Positions 16,032 through 23,614 are shown, counted from the first letter of the stretch. The stretch: DNA of 43,578 nt from Candidatus Aenigmatarchaeota archaeon (GCA_016934325.1 JAFGSV010000002.1:1-43578), one strand, 5' to 3'. The notes: a model not told the origin generated them from the letters alone. Numbers and translations: made by a program.

Positions 16032-16811
16032 TTAAATCCTTTCGATCTTCTTCCTGAAATCTTCCGCCTTGCCCTGCAATATCTCGACGGCCTTGTCAAC
16101 GATGTAATCCGGATCCAGCCCGGATATGGATTCCACCTTGAATATGATCCTGCTCTCGTCCGCCTTCAGCTCGACCCCCTTGCTGTGCTCCATGCAGCTC
16201 CTGCACAGGTCGCACTTCGCCGGGTCCTTCAGCATGATCTTGTTCCCCTTGAGCGCGAGCACGCCCTTCGGGCACGCCCTTATAGCGTTCTGCATGTCCG
16301 TCTTGCTGCCCTTCGCGGTTATCACGGGGTAGAACTGGAAGCTTGCGTTTGCCGCATGGTGCTTGGCGTGGGTCTTCCCTATGCCGAGCCGGGCTACCGC
16401 CTCGAGCTTGACGCTCTGGCCCTCGAGCAGGTCGACGATCGATATGTTGGGGTCTGTGGGGGCCACCTTCTTGTCAGTGGAGACCAAGTCCCCGGAGACC
16501 ACCAGCGCCGGCCCCTTCTTGTCAAGGATGAAGACCACCTGGCACGCCGGGCAGCCCTTGCCCTTGCAGGTGCATTCCTCGGTCGGGACGAACTTCTTGG
16601 GGTCGAACCTTATCGGGATGAGCCCGAGCCTGTGGGAAAGCACCTCGTCGAACAGGGCGGAATTGTTCTCGTGGATGTCCGACCACTGGACCGCCATGGT
16701 AGGCACATCCGACATCATTATCCTGCGCAGGCTGTTTGCGAAGGCGGGATCCGTCTCCTCAAGCAACATCTCCAGCTTCGCTCCCTTCTTGCTGAGAACC
16801 TTGACTCGCAT
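16032..16811 (-). CDS. rpo3: DNA-directed RNA polymerase subunit Rpo3 (subunit D)
   Basis: 259 residues from ATG 16811, with AAGGTG ~8 bases upstream; a GTG at 16820 is the alternative. Family segments are FANSLRRIMMSDVPTMAV and LSHRLGLIPIRFD, both alpha-subunit-like dimerisation elements. A C-x-C-x4-C-x2-C zinc motif (C80, C82, C87, C90) matches the RPB3 zinc loop. A ferredoxin-like insert holds C180, C200, C203 and C206, enough for one 4Fe-4S cluster. Subunit D assembles with L, N and P as the platform for the catalytic subunits. A strong TATA (catatatataag, ~16889) lies upstream, leaving a leader of ~50 bases. Confidence 0.97.
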   Translation of the reverse strand: MRVKVLSKKGAKLEMLLEETDPAFANSLRRIMMSDVPTMAVQWSDIHENNSALFDEVLSHRLGLIPIRFDPKKFVPTEECTCKGKGCPACQVVFILDKKGPALVVSGDLVSTDKKVAPTDPNISIVDLLEGQSVKLEAVARLGIGKTHAKHHAANASFQFYPVITAKGSKTDMQNAIRACPKGVLALKGNKIMLKDPAKCDLCRSCMEHSKGVELKADESRIIFKVESISGLDPDYIVDKAVEILQGKAEDFRKKIERI

Positions 16812-16930
16812 GCATAACACCTTTTCTCATGTCGCCATTTGCCCACACCGGAATATCGGGACTTTGCGGGAATACAATAAATTATTTATCATATATATAA
16901 GTTTATTAGTTAAATCTATTCACCCAGCAG

Positions 16931-16940
16931 GAATTTAAAT
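16931..16940 (+). promoter_or_regulatory. TATA element of the tRNA-Leu gene
   Basis: The gaatttaaat tract is centred about 20 bases before the mature 5' end of the tRNA at 16956, a spacing consistent with a separate archaeal tRNA promoter and a very short or no leader. Confidence 0.55.
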
Positions 16941-16955
16941 GTTGCTCTGGCGTGC

Positions 16956-17039
16956 GCGGGGGTACCCGAGCGGTCAAAGGGGCACGGCTAAGGACCGTGT
17001 GGCTTAGTGCCTTCCTGGGTTCGAATCCCAGCCCCCGCA
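16956..17039 (+). tRNA. tRNA-Leu, anticodon AAG
   Basis: Class II tRNA, 84 nt, CCA not encoded. Acceptor GCGGGGG (16956-16962) pairs with CCCCCGC (17032-17038), with discriminator A at 17039. The D arm has CCCGAGCGGTCAAAGGGG. The anticodon stem CACGG/CCGTG closes the loop CTAAGGA, giving U33 and anticodon AAG. The variable arm GGC-ttagt-GCC and T arm CTGGG-TTCGAAT-CCCAG are intact. The discriminator A and variable arm fit leucine rather than serine (G73). Archaea normally read CUU/CUC with a GAG anticodon; A34 is unexpected. Confidence 0.9.
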
Positions 17040-17087
17040 TATTCACTATCATAAAGATTGCGATTCTGGGCATCGGTTAGTGAAATG

Positions 17088-17489
17088 TCACCAATCAGCA
17101 TAGCTGTCGTAACTTCTTATTTTTCGCCTTCTCCCTGTTCCAGCGTTCGATATTTGATCCATTCTTCTCTGCTCTCTTTTATTTTCTTCGTCCTTGATTT
17201 GTTGCTTCTTCAATGCAGACAGCTTTTGCCAATCATATTTCGTATCGAATTTTAAAATGGGGCTGTCCTCAGGGACCACGTTCACAGGCTTTTCGCCTCT
17301 TATTTTCCTAAATTCCGGGTGGCATATATCACAAATCGTGACATTGATCACATTTTTCTTAGAACTTTCAAGTTGTAATATGTCGCCGTACATGTCAGTC
17401 GGTACATATGTCGATCGGGTTAGGAATTCGTTCCCGCACCCGCAATGCACCGTGAATTCCCTGTAAGGTGGATGTATGCCCTTTTTCAT
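17088..17489 (-). CDS. bL31-like (bacterial L31-type) zinc protein with insertion and C-terminal extension
   Basis: 133 residues from the second ATG (17489), where the L31 family start [22 protein letters not shown] falls; ATG 17498 is also possible. The zinc ligands C-x-C (16, 18) and C-x2-C (53, 56) lie in HCGCGN and ICDICHPEF, and a weak echo of the C-terminal KF..KY follows. Bacterial bL31 is ~70 residues; here ~17 residues are inserted between the Cys pairs, and a charged, helical tail of ~50 residues is added. bL31 is a bacterial 50S B1b-bridge protein not normally found in archaea. The A/T-rich codons and position beside a tRNA gene suggest transfer. Ribosomal function is unproven. Confidence 0.75.
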   Translation of the reverse strand: MKKGIHPPYREFTVHCGCGNEFLTRSTYVPTDMYGDILQLESSKKNVINVTICDICHPEFRKIRGEKPVNVVPEDSPILKFDTKYDWQKLSALKKQQIKDEENKREQRRMDQISNAGTGRRRKIRSYDSYADW

Positions 17490-17689
17490 GTAGACCATTT
17501 CAATGGTTTCAATTAGAGAAATTGCATGCGAAATTTTTTAAGTATTTCCTATCGTTGATTTGAACCATCCCCTGCCCCCGACCTGCATATTCAGTAAGTT
17601 ATTCTTCAGGAAGTTATTTAACCTAATCGGCATGAGAGGTAACTGCTTTGCTGAATCAAGCTTAAATGTTTTTCCGCTAGATATTCTTA

Positions 17690-18817
17690 ATGGATAGATT
17701 TAAAATAGAGGAATCAAATTTCGGGACATTGCAAGGTGAAGGAGTAGCTGGAACAGAAGTCAATAAAATCAAGCTGCTTGACCAGGAATATGGCAATAAT
17801 ATCGTCGTTTGTCCTTTCGGGGCCACCTGGGTCGGGGGCAGTTTTCGCGGCATCGATGGCGATCTTGGGGATGTAGTTCTGGGTTTCGATAATACTGGAG
17901 CTTACGAGAATGGGACATCATCCCAGGGGGCGACCGTGGGCAGATACGCGGGCAGAATCGGAAATGCGAGTTTCAAGCTCGATGGGGCCAAACATGAACT
18001 GACCAAGAACCAAGGTGAAAACAGCATTCATGGGGGGGCTAAAGGTTTCAACAAGCATTTATGGCATTGGACTGATAGGAAAGTGGGGGATAAATTCGCG
18101 AGTGTGGAATTTTCAAAACTGAGTCCCGACGGGGAAGAGGGTTATCCGGGAAATGTCTGTGCCTATGTCACCTACTTCCTGACGCCGAGAGGCGTTAAGA
18201 TAAGGTATCGCGCCGTAACCGACAGGTCCACCGTGATAAACCTCACCAATCATGCATACTTCAACCTGGCTGGGACCGATGGGAAGACCGTGGATGGTCA
18301 TATCGTTTGCATCGATGCCCCCCAATATCTTCAAACAGATGAGAACCTCATACCCACAGGGACGTTCCTGCCCGTATGGGGCGACAGAGATAATACGAGA
18401 GAAAAAGACCTTCGGGTTGATCTGAGGAATCCAATCATTATCGGCGATGCCGAATTCGATCATAGCTACGCCTTCGAGGATGACGGGGGTTGGCACATGG
18501 CCTTTCTCTATGACCCCGAATCCGGCAGGCTGCTCAATGCGCGGACTTCAGAACGGTGTATACAGTTTTACACGGGCAACTTTCTCGGGAAGGACAAGAA
18601 TGGGACCCCGGACGCCGAGGGCCTGATCTACAAGCAGGGAGCATGCCTTGAGTGCCAGCGGTTCCCGGACGCGCCAAACCATCATGGCAATATAGGAGCT
18701 TACCGCCTGGACCTGGGTTTGCCTTATCAGAAAACGGATGTTTTCGAATTCACTGCTGCCCCTGATTTGGGCCAAGCATTGAAAAACAATTTTGAAAACT
18801 TCAGAATGGAATTGTAA
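17690..18817 (+). CDS. galM: Aldose 1-epimerase (mutarotase)
   Basis: 375 residues, the full GalM length. Family motifs: ATVGRYAGRIGNASFKLDG (81-99), NSIHGG with His114, LTNHAYFNL with catalytic His188, and LECQRFPDAPNH near the C-terminus carrying the catalytic Glu. The enzyme interconverts alpha and beta anomers of galactose, glucose or similar aldoses in the cytoplasm. A TATA (cttaaatg, ~17661-17668) is ~25 bases before the ATG. The gene is more A/T-rich than the ribosomal genes and closest in look to bacterial GalM, so it may have been acquired along with the adjoining bL31-like gene. Confidence 0.95.
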   Translation: MDRFKIEESNFGTLQGEGVAGTEVNKIKLLDQEYGNNIVVCPFGATWVGGSFRGIDGDLGDVVLGFDNTGAYENGTSSQGATVGRYAGRIGNASFKLDGAKHELTKNQGENSIHGGAKGFNKHLWHWTDRKVGDKFASVEFSKLSPDGEEGYPGNVCAYVTYFLTPRGVKIRYRAVTDRSTVINLTNHAYFNLAGTDGKTVDGHIVCIDAPQYLQTDENLIPTGTFLPVWGDRDNTREKDLRVDLRNPIIIGDAEFDHSYAFEDDGGWHMAFLYDPESGRLLNARTSERCIQFYTGNFLGKDKNGTPDAEGLIYKQGACLECQRFPDAPNHHGNIGAYRLDLGLPYQKTDVFEFTAAPDLGQALKNNFENFRMEL

Positions 18818-18913
18818 GATTGCGGGTTTTATTTGCATCCCCTTTCCGACGGATATGGGATACAGCCATTATTTTCTGCTAAGTTATTTAATGGATATCC
18901 GACAAATAGGTTT

Positions 18914-20521
18914 ATGGATTATTATACGATATCGGTTCTCGTATTCGTCGCTATCCTTGCGGTCCTGGTCTACTTGGACAGGAAGAAGTACAAGAGGGAG
19001 TCCATCTTCCTGCTCAGGAAGACGAAGAGGGGGAGGGGCCTCATCATCAGGGTAGGCACCAAGTTCCCCCGTGCATGGAAGGCCGTGGGATTCGTTGCCG
19101 TCGTCACGGGGTTCATCGTATCCATCTTCGGCCTGAAGATGCTGTTCGACAACCTCATCAACGCGATAGCGGCCAGGTCTTTGGTCCCGAGCCTGGCGCT
19201 GATCCTCCCATCCCCCACGGCGACGCCCGTATTCGGCTACGGTTACCTCGCGATACCTTTCTGGTACTGGATAATATGCCTCGCGCTGCTCGCCCTCGTC
19301 CACGAGGGGATGCACGGGATCTTCTCGGCCAGGGAGAATGTCAGGATCAAATCGCTCGGCTTCGGGATCCTAGCGGTGATCCCGCTCGCCTTCGTCGAGC
19401 CCGACGAGAAGCAGCTCGAGAAGAAGGGCGTCTGGCCTTCGCTCAGGGTCTTCGCCGCCGGGTCGTTCGCCAACTTCCTGCTCGCTGCATTGACATTCGT
19501 GATCATCGTATGGATGTCAAACGCGATATTCATAGCCGCAGGAGTATCTTTCGGGGCGGGCGGGGTCCCCCCCTATCCGGCAGCCAGGATAGTAGTAAGC
19601 GATATCCAGACGGTACTGGGCTCGCCAGTGAACGGGACCGATGATATCCTCGGGAAGGCGGAGCCTCTCGGGGAGAACGATACCATTGAGCTGAATACCG
19701 TCAACGAGACTTTCTTCCTCAGGAAGCACCTGCTGGTCGAGCAGCTGAACGGGAGCCCCGATACGATTGTCGCGTTCGCGGACTACCCGGCGGCCAGGGT
19801 CGGGCTCGAAGGGGTCATAATCGGGATCGATGACAAGAAGATCAGCGACACCCTCGATCTATCGATGGCCATGGAAGACGCAGGCCCCGACCGGCAGATA
19901 ACCGTCAGGACGAAGGTGGGTGACGAGGAGAGGACCTTCACGATTCAGACGGTCACGAAGCAGATACCCTCCGGATACAGCCCGGACTCGCTGGACCCCT
20001 TGTTCGCCGCATTCGAGCATATAATCCCAGGCAGCATCGAGTTCTACCATTCGGCCGGGGAGGCATGGTCCGGGGTGGTCGGCCAGAGGACCGGGATCAC
20101 ATGGACCTACATACAGTACAGGATCGCGATGTGGGAATGGGTCTCGGAGAACTACCCGATGCTGGAGGAAAGGGCGGGCCGGCAGGTTGCTCACTGGGAG
20201 AGCAGGCTTGAATCATATCCGAGGCCGGGATTCATCGGCGTGACCGGGGTGCTGCCCAACTTTGAGCTTATGCAGAGCCTCGAACCTTACAGGCAGCCGC
20301 TGGAGTTCGTCCAGGGGCTCCTTTTCTTCCTGTTCCTGATAAACCTTGGCGTCGGCATCGTCAACCTCCTTCCGGTCAAGCCGCTCGACGGCGGCCGGAT
20401 GTGGGACGTCGTGTTCAAGAGGTACATCCCTGAGCATGCCGGGTGGCTGATGAGGGCCCTTGGCGCCCTGACGTTCCTGCTGCTGGTAGCGAATTTCATC
20501 CCCTTCGGCGCTATCCTTTAA
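18914..20521 (+). CDS. Site-2-type intramembrane metalloprotease (M50) with PDZ region
   Basis: 535 residues from ATG 18914, with a TATA (ttatttaat, 18884-18892) ~26 bases upstream. The zinc motif HEGMH (130-134, catalytic Glu131) lies within a TM helix. The second ligand motif NLLPVKPLDGGR is near residue 484-495, with the metal Asp at 492. Several TM helices flank both, and a PDZ-like segment lies at about 295-360 (AARVGLEGVIIGIDDKKISDTLDLSMAME). S2P enzymes cut membrane-bound regulators or leftover signal peptides. Substrate unknown. The next gene, an antiporter, starts 25 bases later and may be co-transcribed. Confidence 0.92.
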   Translation: MDYYTISVLVFVAILAVLVYLDRKKYKRESIFLLRKTKRGRGLIIRVGTKFPRAWKAVGFVAVVTGFIVSIFGLKMLFDNLINAIAARSLVPSLALILPSPTATPVFGYGYLAIPFWYWIICLALLALVHEGMHGIFSARENVRIKSLGFGILAVIPLAFVEPDEKQLEKKGVWPSLRVFAAGSFANFLLAALTFVIIVWMSNAIFIAAGVSFGAGGVPPYPAARIVVSDIQTVLGSPVNGTDDILGKAEPLGENDTIELNTVNETFFLRKHLLVEQLNGSPDTIVAFADYPAARVGLEGVIIGIDDKKISDTLDLSMAMEDAGPDRQITVRTKVGDEERTFTIQTVTKQIPSGYSPDSLDPLFAAFEHIIPGSIEFYHSAGEAWSGVVGQRTGITWTYIQYRIAMWEWVSENYPMLEERAGRQVAHWESRLESYPRPGFIGVTGVLPNFELMQSLEPYRQPLEFVQGLLFFLFLINLGVGIVNLLPVKPLDGGRMWDVVFKRYIPEHAGWLMRALGALTFLLLVANFIPFGAIL

Positions 20522-20546
20522 ATTCAGGCTCGGACAGGAATTCAAT

Positions 20547-21548
20547 ATGGAACTCGTCGTTTCGCTCGCCTACTGCCTGGTCATCTCGTTCCTTTTCATA
20601 ACGTTGTTCAAGGGCCTCAGGATCTCCGCCGTCCTGGGCATGATACTGGCTGGCATAGTCTGCGGATCCTCGTACAGCAGGAGCGTATTCCTGGAGCCCA
20701 ACCTCGGCACAATAGCCATCATCGGGGACCTGGGCCTGCTTTCCATAATGTTCCTTGCGGGAATGGAGGTTTCTTGGAGCACCATGTTCAAGGAGACGAA
20801 GGATGCCGCCGTAGTGGCCCTTTTCGCTTCCATCTTCCCCATGATGCTGGGGTTCCTGACCTTCATGCTGCTCGGCTTCAGCGTGTGGATATCCTTCTTC
20901 GTCGGGATATGCATGAGCATAACCGCGGAGGCTACCAAGGCCAAAGTCCTGCTCGAAGTCAAAAAGCTCAAGACAAAAATCGGCTCGCTGATGATGGGGG
21001 TCGGCATCCTTGATGATATCATGGGGCTCGGCCTTTTCGTGCTGGTCGGGTATTGGTTCTCGGTCGGGTTCGAAGTACGGGACGCCATGATGCTTTCGGG
21101 GGCGATCATGGCCTTCTTCTTCGGGGTCATCACCCATCGGGAAATCGGAAGGACGGAGAAGAGGATCCCATTGCTCGAGAAGATACTGCTCTATCTGGTG
21201 TCGCCCTTCTTCTACGTGAGCATGGGGATAAGCTTCAGCGCCCACTCTGCGATCATAGAACCCACGCTGGTGCTCATAATAATCGTGGTCGCTTTCACGG
21301 GAAAGATGATCGGCACGCTGCTGACGAAGCCGTACACGAAGCTGAAGCTCAATCAGCTGTATCTCCTTGGCTTGGGTATGAACAGCAGGGGGGCCGTGGA
21401 GCTCGCCCTGGCATTCATCGCCTTCAGGGCGGGATTCCTGCCCGTCAATATATATTCGGGGCTCATAATCATGGCCCTGATAACCACGCTGTTGTTCCCT
21501 CCGCTCTTCACCAGGATCGTCATCAAGAACCCGGACATTATGAATTGA
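20547..21548 (+). CDS. CPA2-type cation:proton antiporter, membrane domain only
   Basis: 333 residues with ~10-11 predicted TM helices. Transport-core residues lie in ILDDIMG (Asp156-Asp157), and the late LGLGMNSRGAVELALAFIAF motif is characteristic of Na+/H+ and K+/H+ exchangers of the KefB/NapA type. The usual length is 380-400 residues or more with a cytosolic RCK/TrkA-N domain; here the domain ends at the membrane part, so gating by nucleotides is unlikely. It would exchange Na+ or K+ for H+ across the cell membrane. It follows the S2P gene by 25 bases. Confidence 0.9.
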   Translation: MELVVSLAYCLVISFLFITLFKGLRISAVLGMILAGIVCGSSYSRSVFLEPNLGTIAIIGDLGLLSIMFLAGMEVSWSTMFKETKDAAVVALFASIFPMMLGFLTFMLLGFSVWISFFVGICMSITAEATKAKVLLEVKKLKTKIGSLMMGVGILDDIMGLGLFVLVGYWFSVGFEVRDAMMLSGAIMAFFFGVITHREIGRTEKRIPLLEKILLYLVSPFFYVSMGISFSAHSAIIEPTLVLIIIVVAFTGKMIGTLLTKPYTKLKLNQLYLLGLGMNSRGAVELALAFIAFRAGFLPVNIYSGLIIMALITTLLFPPLFTRIVIKNPDIMN

Positions 21549-21621
21549 GGGGGGATTACTGCGGCTGGCTCCATCAAAATGAAACAAGAATTAGAATGGA
21601 AAGGGATCATCGAGTCTGCAT

Positions 21622-21849
21622 TCAGAGCTCTTTTATCTGCTTCGCGACGAACTCTCTTATCTGGGCGTCGTCAGGGATCGCGATGTTCCTCTTGAACCTC
21701 TTGCTCCCGTCGGGGAGATAGAAGCCCCTGGAAAGGGATATGAACTCGTTGTCCCCCTCCTCGGTCACTGCCTTCTTTCTTGCAATCTCCAAGAAGTTGT
21801 TCTTGCCGAACTTCACTTCCTCAGCTTTGATTGTCTGGAATTCTACCAT
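21622..21849 (-). CDS. Small soluble protein, 75 aa, unknown function
   Basis: No family assigned. Expression signals are good: TATA (tatatatataaag on the minus strand, ~21893-21905) and a strong Shine-Dalgarno CGGAGG ~10 bases before the ATG. The pattern (strand EFISLSRGFYLPDGSKRFKRNIAIPDD, then helix IREFVAKQIKEL) loosely recalls PC4-like single-strand DNA-binding proteins (ISI-G-Y-DG-KP-KKGI), but the match is too weak to call. It is the last gene before the DGR on its left side. Confidence 0.6.
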   Translation of the reverse strand: MVEFQTIKAEEVKFGKNNFLEIARKKAVTEEGDNEFISLSRGFYLPDGSKRFKRNIAIPDDAQIREFVAKQIKEL

Positions 21850-21937
21850 TTCAAAGACCTCCGTTGTTTATTTGTATTTGGACATATAACAGTTATATAT
21901 ATAAAGTTACCGGTTCACCCACATTTTTCGGGGGTAG

Positions 21938-21965
21938 TAGCATCAAGGGGGCATAAAAGATGCTA
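21938..21965. terminator. Inverted repeat at the 3' boundary of the DGR
   Basis: TAGCATC (21938-21944) and GATGCTA (21959-21965) form a perfect 7-bp stem around a 14-base loop. The element lies 26 bases beyond the reverse transcriptase stop, so it may terminate the leftward DGR transcript. Confidence 0.4.
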
Positions 21966-21990
21966 AATCGATTTTCTGAAATTTTCACAG

Positions 21991-23070
21991 TTAAGAATAT
22001 ATATTTTGTGGCGGTTGCCAACTCATGCATTCATCTCGCATTTCATTTCTAATTCTGTAAGTGTTACCCTGCATGACATAGCCCATCCAGCTCTCCATAC
22101 TGTTCATAATTTCATCATGAGATATTAAGTTTCTTTCGAATTTCCATTTTAACAGGGACAGCTTCTTTTCCATCTTTCTCATGTTCGCTTTCTTAACGAT
22201 TTTATAATGATAGTAAATTTTGAATCCTAGGAATTTCACCCCTTTCTTCAAAGGGTAAACTTTCGATTTTTCAGGATGTAATTCCAGTTTCAGTTCTTTT
22301 CTCAGAAATATGTTAATCTTATTCATGCAATTTATCAATAATTCTTTCGAACTGTTCATAAGGACAAAATCATCAACGTATCTGATGTAGTATCTTGCCA
22401 TGAGCTTGTGCTTTACGAAATAATCAAGGTCGTTAAGGTAAAGATTGGCGAAAAACTGGCTTGTCAGGTTTCCGATGGGCATACCCTTTCCTTCATTTCC
22501 CGTCATGTGGTTTTTTAATATTGTTCGTATCAGCATAAGGACTTTCCAGTCGCTGATCCTCCTTCTTATTTTGGCAATCAATAATTCATGGTCAACAGAG
22601 TCGAAAAAATGTCTAATATCGGCTTTAAGTATATAACCGATGACCATGTTTCTGTCTTTCGCCCGGTTGACAAGCCTTCCGTTATTCGACACTTTCCTCT
22701 TGAATGTGTCGTACCTCTCCAAAGCCTTGCTTGAGCCCTTCTTTATTCTGTTAGCATATGAATCATGGATGAATTTCTTTTCGAATATGGGTTGAATAAT
22801 GTTGCATAAAGCATGATGGACAACCCTGTCCCTGAAATTCGAAGCTGAAATACGTCTGGTCTTTGGGTCCCTGATTACGAAATGCTTGAGAGGAGCCGGC
22901 TTGTAAGTAAGAGTTTGAAGTTCACGCATTATTTGAAGCAGATTATTTTCAAGGTTGAATTCGAACTCCTGTACGTCTTTTCTGTACCTTTTGTTAATTC
23001 TTGCCTTTCTGAAGGCAAGCTCGAGGTTCCTAAAAGAGCAGAGCTCATCGTACAAATCTGTGCAGGCCAT
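21991..23070 (-). CDS. DGR-type reverse transcriptase
   Basis: 359 residues from ATG 23070 (MACTDLYDELCSFRNL); an in-frame TTG at 23097 is a weaker option. Motifs in order: fingers segment RRISASNFRDRVVHHAL; KADIRHFFDSVDH (first catalytic Asp, ~151); GMPIGNLTSQFFANLYLN with IGNLTSQ at 199-205, the I/L/VGxxxSQ form that marks DGR enzymes and differs from QGxxxSP of group II intron RTs; RYVDDFVLM (230-238) with the catalytic DD; and KFLGFKI. There is no maturase or endonuclease domain. The enzyme would copy the TR RNA into cDNA with adenine-specific errors, together with Avd. It overlaps avd by 26 bases just after a G10 tract. Confidence 0.95.
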   Translation of the reverse strand: MACTDLYDELCSFRNLELAFRKARINKRYRKDVQEFEFNLENNLLQIMRELQTLTYKPAPLKHFVIRDPKTRRISASNFRDRVVHHALCNIIQPIFEKKFIHDSYANRIKKGSSKALERYDTFKRKVSNNGRLVNRAKDRNMVIGYILKADIRHFFDSVDHELLIAKIRRRISDWKVLMLIRTILKNHMTGNEGKGMPIGNLTSQFFANLYLNDLDYFVKHKLMARYYIRYVDDFVLMNSSKELLINCMNKINIFLRKELKLELHPEKSKVYPLKKGVKFLGFKIYYHYKIVKKANMRKMEKKLSLLKWKFERNLISHDEIMNSMESWMGYVMQGNTYRIRNEMRDECMSWQPPQNIYS

Positions 23071-23398
23071 CTCCGGAATCCCCCCCCCCTTCAACAAGTA
23101 ACTGGTACATTTCAGTCAGAAGTTTGCTTACATGTTCGTATCTCCTCAAGCTGAGAAATGACAAGTCCTTACATAACCTGAAAAGAATCTGAAGCTTCTT
23201 GATTTCGTTGATTATTTTCTTTCGGTTTACTGGGATGTCTTTGTTTTTCAGGTCAATTACGAGTTCAAGAATTCTTATTGTCGTGACTTCTATTCTTTGG
23301 GACAACACAAGCCTTTGGTTCCTTGGGAATTTATTAACTGTTGGATAGACCCATTTCACCAAATCGTAAGATTTCTGGAACAGTCGTTCATATGGCAT
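23045..23398 (-). CDS. avd: Avd-like four-helix accessory protein of the DGR
   Basis: 117 residues, predicted all-helical and rich in Lys/Arg (MPYERLFQKSYDLVKWVYPTVNKF; RLVLSQRIEVTTIRILELV). This matches the size and helix pattern of bAvd/23S-insert four-helix-bundle proteins, which form barrels that bind the DGR RT and TR RNA and are needed for cDNA synthesis. It lies between TR and RT, the usual place. The last residues (VEGGGDSGDGLHRFVR) come from a poly-G tract and its surroundings; loss of one G would place avd and RT in one reading frame. No clear Shine-Dalgarno sequence is seen. Confidence 0.88.
   Translation of the reverse strand: MPYERLFQKSYDLVKWVYPTVNKFPRNQRLVLSQRIEVTTIRILELVIDLKNKDIPVNRKKIINEIKKLQILFRLCKDLSFLSLRRYEHVSKLLTEMYQLLVEGGGDSGDGLHRFVR
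23080..23089 (-). repeat. G10 homopolymer at the avd/RT junction
   Basis: Ten consecutive C on the plus strand (G on the coding strand), 10 bases before the RT ATG. In the avd frame it reads Gly-Gly-Gly then Asp. With nine G the avd frame runs on into Ile-Pro-Glu-Met-Ala, i.e. straight into the RT. The tract also gives a G-rich stretch near the RT start that could help ribosome binding. Confidence 0.8.
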
Positions 23399-23429
23399 AG
23401 CGAACCATGAGTTGCCCGGACAGCCTGAA

Positions 23430-23566
23430 CTATTCGCAGGGAACGAGCCAATACACGGGTTCAGGTCAGATTAATTATTATCTGATTTCCTGTTGTCTGG
23501 CTCGTTGTTGGCGTTAACGTTGAAGCGACCGTTGTCGTCATTGTTGTACCAGCGGTTAACGGAAGC
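23430..23566 (-). repeat. DGR template repeat (TR)
   Basis: 137 nt, read leftward like the target gene. It is rich in AAC/AAT codons when read in the VR frame (NRWYNNDDNGRFNVNANN), the usual DGR design. It aligns with VR 23972-24081 over 110 positions; the 14 differences are all at TR adenines. Positions 23460-23486 (27 nt) have no VR counterpart. The 3' end (as transcribed), about 23435-23459, is adenine-poor and almost unchanged in the VR, as expected for the IMH priming region. The TR ends 31 bases before avd. Confidence 0.95.
23460..23486 (-). repeat. TR-only 27-nt hairpin insert with in-frame stop
   Basis: Present in TR, absent from VR. It contains TCAGAT (23466-23471) and ATCTGA (23480-23485), a perfect 6-bp stem with an 8-base A/T loop. 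CAGG (23462-23465) and CCTG (23489-23492) can extend it across a 3-base bulge. In the target frame it adds nine codons, including TAA at 23471-23473. Confidence 0.85.
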
Positions 23567-23588
23567 CTTGTAGCCTGCCTACCCAATA

Positions 23589-23601
23589 GGTAAATTTTAC
23601 C
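23589..23601. promoter_or_regulatory. 13-bp palindrome upstream of TR
   Basis: GGTAAA-t-TTTACC, perfect arms of six around one base. It is 23 bases before the transcribed 5' edge of TR and after the small ORF. It could be a protein-binding site or part of a TR promoter. Its role is not shown. Confidence 0.35.
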
Positions 23602-23614
23602 CACACCGCAATTT

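Noticed and set aside
16956-17039. Assignment of the tRNA to serine
   Set aside because: It is class II like tRNA-Ser, but the anticodon triplet at 34-36 is AAG and the discriminator is A, not the G expected for serine.
20511-21587. 358-codon open frame antisense to the antiporter
   Set aside because: The sense protein has clear antiporter motifs and TM helices. The antisense product is His/Asp/Glu-rich, a mirror of hydrophobic codons.
21991-23070. Group II intron or retron as the source of the reverse transcriptase
   Set aside because: No maturase/endonuclease domain, no intron domain V-like structure and no msr/msd pair were seen. The RT has the SQ form of motif 4 and is paired with TR, VR and avd, which fixes it as a DGR.
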